From assembly GCA_900770255.1 (NCBI GenBank), contig CAAGJN010000022.1:1-64000 (forward strand): 64,000 nucleotides of DNA. Reading direction: 5' to 3'. A program made the position numbers and the translations under genes. The DNA comes from Clostridia bacterium (GTDB lineage Bacteria > Bacillota > Clostridia > Oscillospirales > Acutalibacteraceae). The stretch's first letter is position 1. Each line of letters begins with the position of its first letter. The notes below the pieces were generated by a model, which had not been told where the DNA came from, searched no databases, and saw only the letters and a program-made list of their open reading frames with translations. Of the stretch, positions 24,952-32,489 are shown piece by piece.

Positions 24952-26136
24952 ATGAAGGAAGTTATTCTCATCAAAAACGGTGAGCTCGCATTAAAGGGAC
25001 TCAACAGACACACGTTTGAAGATATGCTTATGGCGAATATTCGCCGCAGGCTTTTATCGCTCGGCAAATTTACCTGCACCCCGTCGCAATCGACAATAAT
25101 AGTCGAGGGTCCGGAGGGGGCGGATCTCGACGAGGCGACCGACAGGCTTTTAAAGGTGTTCGGCATAGCGGGTCTCTCCCGCGCCGCCGCTGTGGAAAAG
25201 GATATGGATATTATCCTCGACGCCTGTACGGAATATACGGCTCCCCTGCTCAACGCCGCCTCTACCTTCAAGGTCGAGGCCAAGCGTTCGGACAAAAAAT
25301 TTCCGCTAAACTCGCCCGCAATATGCAGGGCTGTCGGCGGGCGTATACTTTCGCAGTTTCACCATCTGACGGTAGACGTCCATAACCCGGACGTCATTAT
25401 AAATGTTGAGGTGCGCGACAAGTGCGCGTTCATTCACGGCAATCAGCTCAAGGGCGCGGGCGGCATGCCCTCCGGCTCTGCAGGCAAGGCCGCGCTGCTT
25501 GTCTCGGGCGGCATAGACAGCCCCGTTGCGGGCTGGATGATGGCAAAGCGCGGAGTCGAGCTGATTGCTATTCACTTTGCCTCGCCGCCCTATACGAGCC
25601 AGCGCGCCGAGCAGAAGGTGCACAGCCTGCTCCGCCAGGTCGCGAAGTACAGCGGACGCATCATGCTCTTTGTTGTCCCGTTCACGGAGATACAGGAGCT
25701 GATAAAGGATAACTGCCCCGAGGACTACTTTACGCTGATAATGAGGCGTATGATGATGCGTATTTCGCAGATAATAGCAGATAAAGAGGGCTGCGCCGCG
25801 CTGATAACCGGCGAGAGTGTCGGCCAGGTCGCAAGCCAGACGATGCCCGCCATCGCCTGCACGGACGCCGTGGCATCGATGCCCGTCTTTCGTCCGCTTA
25901 TAGGCATGGACAAGGACGAGGTTATAGCGATCTCAAGAAAAATAGAGACCTTTGATATTTCCATTCAGCCCTATGAGGATTGCTGCACGGTGTTCACGCC
26001 GAAGCATCCCCGAACGCACCCGACTATAAGCGCGGTTGAAAAGGCTGAGGGCGGGATTGACTGGGACGAGCCCATCAAGCGCGCGGTCGAGGGGACAAGG
26101 GTCACCGTTATCAAAGCTTTTTCAAAGGATGAGTAA
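24952..26136 (+). CDS. thiI: tRNA 4-thiouridine synthase ThiI
   Basis: Adenylates U8 of tRNA and replaces oxygen with sulfur. The 394 residues start with a ferredoxin-like domain and THUMP (about 60-165), followed by the PP-loop ATP pyrophosphatase domain with SGGIDSPVAGWMMAKRG. The C-terminal rhodanese domain of E. coli ThiI is absent, as in most Firmicutes, where a dedicated desulfurase supplies sulfur. That enzyme is encoded just upstream. The gene ends 2 bp before cinA. Confidence 0.96.
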   Translation: MKEVILIKNGELALKGLNRHTFEDMLMANIRRRLLSLGKFTCTPSQSTIIVEGPEGADLDEATDRLLKVFGIAGLSRAAAVEKDMDIILDACTEYTAPLLNAASTFKVEAKRSDKKFPLNSPAICRAVGGRILSQFHHLTVDVHNPDVIINVEVRDKCAFIHGNQLKGAGGMPSGSAGKAALLVSGGIDSPVAGWMMAKRGVELIAIHFASPPYTSQRAEQKVHSLLRQVAKYSGRIMLFVVPFTEIQELIKDNCPEDYFTLIMRRMMMRISQIIADKEGCAALITGESVGQVASQTMPAIACTDAVASMPVFRPLIGMDKDEVIAISRKIETFDISIQPYEDCCTVFTPKHPRTHPTISAVEKAEGGIDWDEPIKRAVEGTRVTVIKAFSKDE

Positions 26137-26138
26137 TA

Positions 26139-27383
26139 ATGGCAGTATGTGAGATCCTCTGCGTCGGCACCGAGCTGCTGCTCGGCGATATTTTGAATAC
26201 AAACGAGCAGTTTTTGTCTCAGGAGCTCGCCGCTCTCGGCATATCGGTTCTGCACCGCAGCACGGTCGGAGACAATTCCGAACGTCTGGCGAACGAACTC
26301 AAAACTGCGCTCGGCCGCAGCGATATAGTCATCACCTCCGGGGGGCTCGGCCCCACAACGGACGACCTGACAAAAGAGGTGTGCTGCGAGGTTATGGGCT
26401 TCGAGCTGCGCGAGGATGAGGGTACAGTTGAGCGCATACGTTCTTATTTCAGGAACAAGGGCGCCGAGATGCCGGAAAGCAATTTGAAGCAGGCGATGCT
26501 GCCTGTCGGCGCGACCGTGTTTGAGAACAACCACGGCACAGCGCCCGGCGCGGCGCTTGAGAGAGACGGCAAATGCGTCATACTTCTGCCCGGCCCTCCC
26601 GGCGAGCTTGTCCCGATGTTCAATGAGAGTGTCAGGGGCTTTCTTTCAAAATATTCGGACGGAGTTATTGTTTCACATTCGATAAACATTATCGGCATGG
26701 GCGAGAGCGCAGTAGCAGAGAAAACAGTTGATGTGCTTGACGGCGAAAATCCGACCGTCGCGCCCTATGCAAAAAGCGGTGAGGTCAGGCTCCGCGTCAC
26801 CGCCAAGGCGGCGACTGCCGACGAGGCCGACAGCCTGTGCCGTCCTGTTGTTGACAGTCTGTGCGATCGTCTGGGCGACGTTGTGTACGGCACGGATATG
26901 GAGAGCATTGAGCAGAGAGTAGTCGAACTTCTCAGGAAGAAGGGCAAGAAGATCGCCTGCGCGGAGTCGTGTACGGCGGGATATATTCCGAAGAGGATCA
27001 CCGATATCCCCGGCGCGTCCGAGGTGTTCGAGTGCGGGATAGTCAGCTATTCAAATGAGATAAAGATGAAGCTCCTCGGCGTATCCGCCGACACGCTCGA
27101 AAAATACGGTGCGGTCAGCGAGCAGACGGCGCGCGAGATGGCTGTAGGAGCGAAGCGCATCAGCGGCGCAGATATCGCAGTCGCCTCAACCGGGCTCGCA
27201 GGCCCGGGCGGCGCGGACGGACTGCCGGGAGGCCTGAGCTTTGTCGCGGTCACCGACGGCAGCAGGGTGTTCGCTGAGAGGATAGAGACGGGTCATGAAA
27301 ACGACCGTGAATATAACAGATATGTTACCGCGTCACGTGCGCTCAACCTCGCGCGCCTGATGCTGGAAGAGAAGATAAAGTAA
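26139..27383 (+). CDS. cinA: CinA family protein (NMN deamidase/ADP-ribose pyrophosphatase type)
   Basis: Two-domain CinA of 414 residues. The N-terminal MoaB/MogA-like domain has GTELLLGDILNTN, TSGGLGPTTDDLT and LPGPPGELVPMF. The C-terminal PncC-type domain contains AESCTAGYI and STGLAGPGGADGLPGG, the nicotinamide-nucleotide deamidase signature. Known homologues recycle pyridine nucleotides. It lies between thiI and the sortase gene. The 780-residue protein two genes downstream looks like a decayed relative of this protein fused to another domain. Confidence 0.94.
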   Translation: MAVCEILCVGTELLLGDILNTNEQFLSQELAALGISVLHRSTVGDNSERLANELKTALGRSDIVITSGGLGPTTDDLTKEVCCEVMGFELREDEGTVERIRSYFRNKGAEMPESNLKQAMLPVGATVFENNHGTAPGAALERDGKCVILLPGPPGELVPMFNESVRGFLSKYSDGVIVSHSINIIGMGESAVAEKTVDVLDGENPTVAPYAKSGEVRLRVTAKAATADEADSLCRPVVDSLCDRLGDVVYGTDMESIEQRVVELLRKKGKKIACAESCTAGYIPKRITDIPGASEVFECGIVSYSNEIKMKLLGVSADTLEKYGAVSEQTAREMAVGAKRISGADIAVASTGLAGPGGADGLPGGLSFVAVTDGSRVFAERIETGHENDREYNRYVTASRALNLARLMLEEKIK

Positions 27384-27405
27384 CCTTTGTATCGGAGGAA
27401 GAAAG

Positions 27406-28857
27406 ATGTCTGACAACAACAGAAAAGACGGCGATTTTTCGCTGTCCGACATGAGGGAGATCTTCGAGCAGTATGCTCCTGCCGAGGACGACGCAACGAC
27501 ATCTGAGGAGAAAATAGAGAAAAAGACCGGCGGAAATGCGGATTCCCGCCGCGACGAAGAAGTGACCGAGAAGCCGGCGCCCGATGCCGGAGAGCAGGGG
27601 GAGATTCCCGCCCAAGAGCAAACCGAGTCCCCAAGGCCGGACGAGCTGTCCGCCGGGGAAAAAGAAAGCCCTGTGCCCGAGTCGGTCAAGAACAACGTAT
27701 ATAAATTTGTACCGCCCGACGATCTGAGCGGTGAGGATATTCCAAAGCAAAATAAGCCCGAATATCCCACGGAGCAGGCGCTCGACGATTTTGATATGCC
27801 TACCGATTCGGCCTTTGCCGTCAACCTCAGCGAGCAGGAGCGCGACTCCCTGCGCGGCTATGAGCGCGAGCTCGAAGAGGCCGAGAAGGCTGAAAACAAG
27901 GACAGGGGATTTAAGAAATTTATCAAGAACATTATCCCCGTAAAGGGCGACGGCGCCGCCGAGATAATCCGCAAGGTCGTTTTCATGGCGGCGATAGTCA
28001 CGGTTTTCGTCAGCGCGGGTATGCTGATCAACACATATCTCGTGCAGCCGAACATAGTTGACAATGATATAAAGGATATCAAGCCTACCGAGGCCAATTC
28101 CTGGGAGGAGATAAAGGAAAAATATCCCGACGTCGATTTCCCTGAGGGGATGCAGCTCAAATATGCCGAGGCGTATGCGCAGAACACCGACCTTGTCGGC
28201 TGGCTGACAATAGACAAGCTCCAGATGGATTTCCCGATCCTTCAGACTGACAACGATTCGTATTACCTCAAGCGCAGCTTTACACACAGATACACGGATC
28301 TCGGCAACCCGTTCCTTGCGAGCAAGAACTCCATCGATCCGCTTGACAAGAACAGTATTATCTACGGCCACAGCACGAGGACTTCGGACAAGATCTTCAG
28401 CAAGCTCTTTGATTACCGCACGACCCGGGGCTTTATAAACAACCCGATAATTAATTTCAACACCATATACCACGACTATAAGTGGAAGGTCTACGCCGTG
28501 TTTATTACCAATGCGACCACGGACGCGGACAACGGCTATTTCTTCAACTATATCTGGACGAATATAAGCGAGGAGAGCTTCAAGAGCTATGTCGCGGAGA
28601 TCAACCGCAGAAGGCTCTATGACACGGGCGTCGACATCAGAACGACGGATAAGATCCTCACTCTTTCGACCTGCCTTTATGAGTTTGACAATGCGCGTCT
28701 TGTTGTCGTTGCGAGGATGCTGCGCGACGGTGAGAGCGAGGAGATCGACGCTTCACTCGTCAAGATGAACCCGAACCCGCAGTATCCGCAGGCCTGGTAC
28801 GACAAGGAAAACAAGACCAACCCATATAAAGACGTAAAGAAATGGTATCCGAACTGA
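27406..28857 (+). CDS. class B sortase with long cytosolic N-terminus
   Basis: Membrane-anchored cysteine transpeptidase, 483 residues. Residues 1-185 are acidic, Glu/Pro-rich and probably disordered in the cytosol; one membrane segment spans about 188-210. The sortase domain (about 235-450) has His322 in YGHS, the catalytic Cys423 in TLSTC and Arg431 in NARLVVVAR. These are the SrtB features. The long N-terminal region is unusual, since sortases normally start near their membrane helix. ATG follows GGAGGAAGAAAG. No protein with a clear C-terminal sorting signal is seen in the window. Confidence 0.92.
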   Translation: MSDNNRKDGDFSLSDMREIFEQYAPAEDDATTSEEKIEKKTGGNADSRRDEEVTEKPAPDAGEQGEIPAQEQTESPRPDELSAGEKESPVPESVKNNVYKFVPPDDLSGEDIPKQNKPEYPTEQALDDFDMPTDSAFAVNLSEQERDSLRGYERELEEAEKAENKDRGFKKFIKNIIPVKGDGAAEIIRKVVFMAAIVTVFVSAGMLINTYLVQPNIVDNDIKDIKPTEANSWEEIKEKYPDVDFPEGMQLKYAEAYAQNTDLVGWLTIDKLQMDFPILQTDNDSYYLKRSFTHRYTDLGNPFLASKNSIDPLDKNSIIYGHSTRTSDKIFSKLFDYRTTRGFINNPIINFNTIYHDYKWKVYAVFITNATTDADNGYFFNYIWTNISEESFKSYVAEINRRRLYDTGVDIRTTDKILTLSTCLYEFDNARLVVVARMLRDGESEEIDASLVKMNPNPQYPQAWYDKENKTNPYKDVKKWYPN

Positions 28858-28873
28858 TAACGGAGGCGATAGC

Positions 28874-31216
28874 TTGAAAAACAGGATTTCTCTTCTAGCA
28901 TTTGAAGAACAGCCTTTTTCCGCTCAGGCGGAAAAGGGCTATGAGCAGATATTCAGCGGAAGCGCCGGCGAGGAGCTGCACTTTGACCGTTACAGCGACA
29001 TCAGAGAGATGTTTTCCGCGCTTGCGGAGGCGTTCAGCATTTCGGATATAGCGGTGCTTGCCGTTCCGGAGCACAGCTATATTCAGATAAAGAAGCTGCT
29101 GTTTGCGGCGCTAAAAACGCGCACCGAGGTTAATTCTCAGCTTGCCGAGAAGCTCGGAGGGGAGGACGGCGACATGGCCGTCATGCCCGCCGACGCCGAA
29201 GTTCTGCCGGCCTCTGACGGCAGGTTCGCCGGCTTTATCGAAAGCTGCGGAAAGCAGACCCTTATATTCCTGACCCTCTCGGACAGCTGCTTTGAGCAGA
29301 GCGAGGAAAAGCTCAAGGCTTTTCTCGGCGGCGAAGCTCAGCCGCAGGGTGCCGAAGAGCCGGTGCAGACCGGCACTAACATAGAAGAGACCGAGTTCAG
29401 CAGCGATGGGGGCAGGTCGGATGCGGAGAAGTGCGACCCGGAGAAAACAGCGGCGCTGCTCCGCGAGAGAAAAATGACCGTTGCCGTGGCGACAAGCAAG
29501 AGCAGTCCGTTTATCTTTTCCGTTCTGCCGCAGGAGGAAGAGTATAACTTCAACGACGTGATCTTTTCGCAGGCGGTCAGCAGTATGAGGGGAGAGAACG
29601 AGAGCCACAAGGAGTATCTTGCGCGCACGGCAGAGATTGCCCGCACTCAGAGCGGGGCAGATCTCGGCGTGAGCATTTCAAACGTGTTTTTGTCCCCCGA
29701 TAAAAAAGACGAATTTTTTCTGCTTATGTGCGTTGCCGATAAGGACAACGCGAGGCTGTTCAAAATATACAGCAAGCCCGGAGAGAACACGCAGGAATTT
29801 ATATACGCATGCGTCCACCGTCTCTTTGCGCTGCTCGACGAGTATGCAAACGGCAACGGCTTTATTGTCCGCGATCCATATGATCAGTCGATTATCGTGA
29901 TCAACAAGCAGAGCGAGGACGGAGCTGCGCCGACATATGAGCAGGAGTCTCAGACTGTGCGATCCGGCAAAAAAACCGCGCTGATCGTAATTATCCTGGT
30001 ACTCATAGCAGCGCTGCTTGGCACGGCGGTCACATTCCTTGTCAAGGCCTACGGCGGCAACAAGTACACCAAAAGCAATGCCGGAGTCAGCGTCAGCGAC
30101 GTGTCGGACTCCGATCCGGACAGCTTCATGGACGGGCTCGGAGATATAATCTTTGCAGACGTCGAAATTTCGGACTCTGAGACGGATGAACAGCAGGACG
30201 ACACATCCGAGAGCGGCGCCGCCACATCGTCAAAGGAGTCAACGACGCTCGGTTATTCTACAACGATTGACAGGATTACGGACGCCGCAACGGTACTCAC
30301 AACGACCGCAGTTGCCGCACCGACGACGACCCGCGTACAGAGTCAGACAACGGCCGGCGAAAAGACCACTGAGAACACGACCGCGTCCTCTGCCAAGACG
30401 GGAACCTTCGTCTTCACGGTCTACGGCTACGGCCACGGCGTCGGGATGAGCCAGAACGGAGCGTCCGAATATGCGCGCCGCGGCTGGGACTATAAGAAAA
30501 TACTGCTGCACTACTACTATGCCTCCGGAATGAGCATTGTCAGAGATTCTGCGTCGAACCTGCCTTCGACGGTCAAATATAACGGAAAGAGCTACACGCT
30601 CACCGAGTATCTGGGCAAGACCGCTTATGCGGAGGTCGGCCCGTCCGCGCCGCTCGAGTCCATAAAGGCCCAGATCGTCGCGATATACACCTACGCCAAG
30701 CGGCAGGGATTCAACATGAACTCAAATAACCACGCTTTCAAAGAAAGCTACAACGGCACCAGCACCTCCATTGAAAATGCGATAAAGGCGACTTTGGGCG
30801 ACTACCTCTCATATAACGGCAGTCCTGCCTTCACACCGTATTTTTCAACCTCTGCGGGGGTAACGACCTCGAGCGCCAACGCCTGGGGTTCGGCTTACCC
30901 GTATCTCGCAGGCGGCAGGACAAGCCCGGAGAGCGACATAGTCCGCACGCTCAAAATTTCCAGCGAGGAGATACGCAGCAATGTTGAAAAATACAATGCG
31001 TCAGTCAGCGCCTCAGAGCGCATAACTCTCCAGGACAATCCCGCGCAGTGGATAAAAATACTTGAGCATGACAGCGCGCTGAGCAGTAGTGTCGGCTATA
31101 TCTCAAGCCTCAAAATAGGGGATAAGACAATGCGCGGCAACGCCTTCAGGCTCAAAATTATGGGCGCCTCAGTCCTGCGCTCCCATTGCTTTACATTTAC
31201 ATATATTCCGGATTAA
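28874..31216 (+). CDS. membrane protein: degenerate CinA-like region plus permuted SpoIID/LytB domain
   Basis: A 780-residue protein starting with TTG or a similar weak start behind GGAGG. Residues 1-335 are cytosolic. Parts align by eye with CinA: AEVLPASDGRFAGFIESCGK near 108 with the CinA NxHGTAPG region, LLRERKMTVAVATSKSS near 195 with the CinA LLR...AESCTAG region, and GADLGVSISN near 261; catalytic residues are lost. A membrane helix lies at 369-392, then a Ser/Thr-rich linker to about 510. Residues 515-780 carry SpoIID/LytB motifs in an unusual order: GYGHGVGMSQNGASEYA first (518-534), then the SIKAQIVAIYTYAKRQG segment (596-612) and PYFSTSAGVTT (655-665). This looks like a circular permutation. 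Function unknown; cell-wall or spore-coat remodelling is a guess. Confidence 0.75.
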   Translation: MKNRISLLAFEEQPFSAQAEKGYEQIFSGSAGEELHFDRYSDIREMFSALAEAFSISDIAVLAVPEHSYIQIKKLLFAALKTRTEVNSQLAEKLGGEDGDMAVMPADAEVLPASDGRFAGFIESCGKQTLIFLTLSDSCFEQSEEKLKAFLGGEAQPQGAEEPVQTGTNIEETEFSSDGGRSDAEKCDPEKTAALLRERKMTVAVATSKSSPFIFSVLPQEEEYNFNDVIFSQAVSSMRGENESHKEYLARTAEIARTQSGADLGVSISNVFLSPDKKDEFFLLMCVADKDNARLFKIYSKPGENTQEFIYACVHRLFALLDEYANGNGFIVRDPYDQSIIVINKQSEDGAAPTYEQESQTVRSGKKTALIVIILVLIAALLGTAVTFLVKAYGGNKYTKSNAGVSVSDVSDSDPDSFMDGLGDIIFADVEISDSETDEQQDDTSESGAATSSKESTTLGYSTTIDRITDAATVLTTTAVAAPTTTRVQSQTTAGEKTTENTTASSAKTGTFVFTVYGYGHGVGMSQNGASEYARRGWDYKKILLHYYYASGMSIVRDSASNLPSTVKYNGKSYTLTEYLGKTAYAEVGPSAPLESIKAQIVAIYTYAKRQGFNMNSNNHAFKESYNGTSTSIENAIKATLGDYLSYNGSPAFTPYFSTSAGVTTSSANAWGSAYPYLAGGRTSPESDIVRTLKISSEEIRSNVEKYNASVSASERITLQDNPAQWIKILEHDSALSSSVGYISSLKIGDKTMRGNAFRLKIMGASVLRSHCFTFTYIPD

Positions 31217-31238
31217 GCGTTATAAAAACTATAAAAAA

Positions 31239-31281
31239 GGCCGTCTGAAAAGAGAAGTTTTCTTTTCAGACGGCCCTTTTT
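31239..31281 (+). terminator. strong bidirectional terminator
   Basis: Perfect 15-bp stem (31239-31253 with 31261-31275), with a T run on the plus side and an A run on the other. It ends the cysteine desulfurase-to-SpoIID operon. Confidence 0.92.
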
Positions 31282-31339
31282 TGCGGCTGTCCGTTTTCGG
31301 CTTCGGTGCATATCATATCTATGGGGTGATATCCCCGCG

Positions 31340-31415
31340 AAAAGAAAAACAAGCGCGGGCTGACCGAAGGTGACAGAATTCTGTCCGCAGGGGAGCCGCG
31401 GCTGTGCGCCCGCGC
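31340..31415 (-). other. structured intergenic RNA segment downstream of trxB
   Basis: Arms 31408-31415 and 31353-31360 can form a perfect 8-bp GC stem around 47 nt that contain a 14-bp perfect palindrome (31372-31385). On the minus strand the stem is followed by TTGTTTTTCTTTT. It may be a second trxB terminator or a small structured RNA. Confidence 0.4.
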
Positions 31416-31424
31416 ATAAGAATA

Positions 31425-31450
31425 GAGCCTGCTGCATTTGCGGCAGGCTC
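31425..31450 (-). terminator. hairpin at the end of trxB
   Basis: An 11-bp stem with one wobble or mismatch (31425-31435 with 31440-31450) and a 4-nt loop. The T tract on the minus strand is weak. Confidence 0.55.
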
Positions 31451-31463
31451 ATATGCGTTTGTT

Positions 31464-32378
31464 TTATTCGTCGAGATCGTCGATATAGCTGCATGCCGCG
31501 AGCGCGGCGACCGAGCCGTCGGCGGCGGCCGTAGTCAACTGGCGGACGCTCTTTGTGCGGCAGTCGCCGGCGGTGAACACGCCGGGAGTCCTTGTTTGGC
31601 AGCTCTCGTCGGCTACGATATAGCCGTAATCGTCGAGAGCTGCAACGTTTCTGAACTGCTCGTTGTTCGGCATCTGGCCGACTGCTATGAACAGCCCGTC
31701 CATCGGTATGGAATGAGGCTCCTCATTGTTCGTTGCAAGCTTTATGCCGTCGAGCTGGTCGCTGCCGATGAGCTTGATAACCTGAGTGTTCAGCAGCAGC
31801 TTTATATTTTCTTTTTCGCCGATTTTCTTAACCAGAGCCTTCTCGCCTCTGAATTCGCTGCGCCTGTGAATGAGCGTTACGTTCTTGCAGTAGGAGGACA
31901 GGAACAGAGCTGATTGGAGCGCGCTGTCTCCGCCGCCGACAACGGCAACGTTTTTGCCCCTGTAGAATGCGCCGTCACAGACCGCGCAGTACGATACGCC
32001 TCTGCCTGCGAGATCCTCTTCGCCGTCAACGCCGAGCGGTCTGTGGCGCGCGCCGGTGGCGAGAATAACGCTTTTGCAGGAGTAGCTGTTCGAGTCGGTG
32101 ATGACGGTTTTTATTTTGCCGTCCACTATCTTGTCAACGCTCTCAAGCTCGACACTTGCGCCGAGCTCCATCGCCTGTGAAACAAGGTTATCCGCAAACT
32201 CGCTGCCGCTTATGTGCGCGATGCCGGGGTAATTTTCAACCCGTGGCGACGATGTGATCTGACCGCCGAAGGACTCGCCCTCAGTCACGAGCACCGATTT
32301 GCCCGCTCTGAGTGCATAGATCGCTGCGGTGAGCCCCGCCGTGCCTGCGCCGACAATGACAATATCAAATTGCTGCAT
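31464..32378 (-). CDS. trxB: thioredoxin-disulfide reductase
   Basis: Low-Mr flavoprotein (304 residues) that reduces thioredoxin or glutaredoxin-like partners with NADPH. FAD motif IVGAGTAGLTAAIYA, redox pair Cys131/Cys134 in SYCAVCDGAFY, NADPH motif VGGGDSALQSALFL and the second FAD motif TAGDCRTKSVRQLTTAAADG are all present. Located right downstream of nrdD, whose C-terminal glutaredoxin-like domain could be its direct substrate; that link is inferred. Confidence 0.96.
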   Translation of the reverse strand: MQQFDIVIVGAGTAGLTAAIYALRAGKSVLVTEGESFGGQITSSPRVENYPGIAHISGSEFADNLVSQAMELGASVELESVDKIVDGKIKTVITDSNSYSCKSVILATGARHRPLGVDGEEDLAGRGVSYCAVCDGAFYRGKNVAVVGGGDSALQSALFLSSYCKNVTLIHRRSEFRGEKALVKKIGEKENIKLLLNTQVIKLIGSDQLDGIKLATNNEEPHSIPMDGLFIAVGQMPNNEQFRNVAALDDYGYIVADESCQTRTPGVFTAGDCRTKSVRQLTTAAADGSVAALAACSYIDDLDE

Positions 32379-32489
32379 ATCTTTTTACCTCTGTTTGACC
32401 GCCGAACCCCCTCTTTTGCGTCCGGCGGGAATTATAACAGCCGAGAACCGGGTAAAGAAGCCTTCACCCGATCCCGGCAGCTTTTTATC

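Noticed and set aside
30560..30640. LPxT sorting motif (LPSTV) in the SpoIID-type protein
   Set aside because: It is in the middle of a domain, with no C-terminal membrane helix and basic tail after it.
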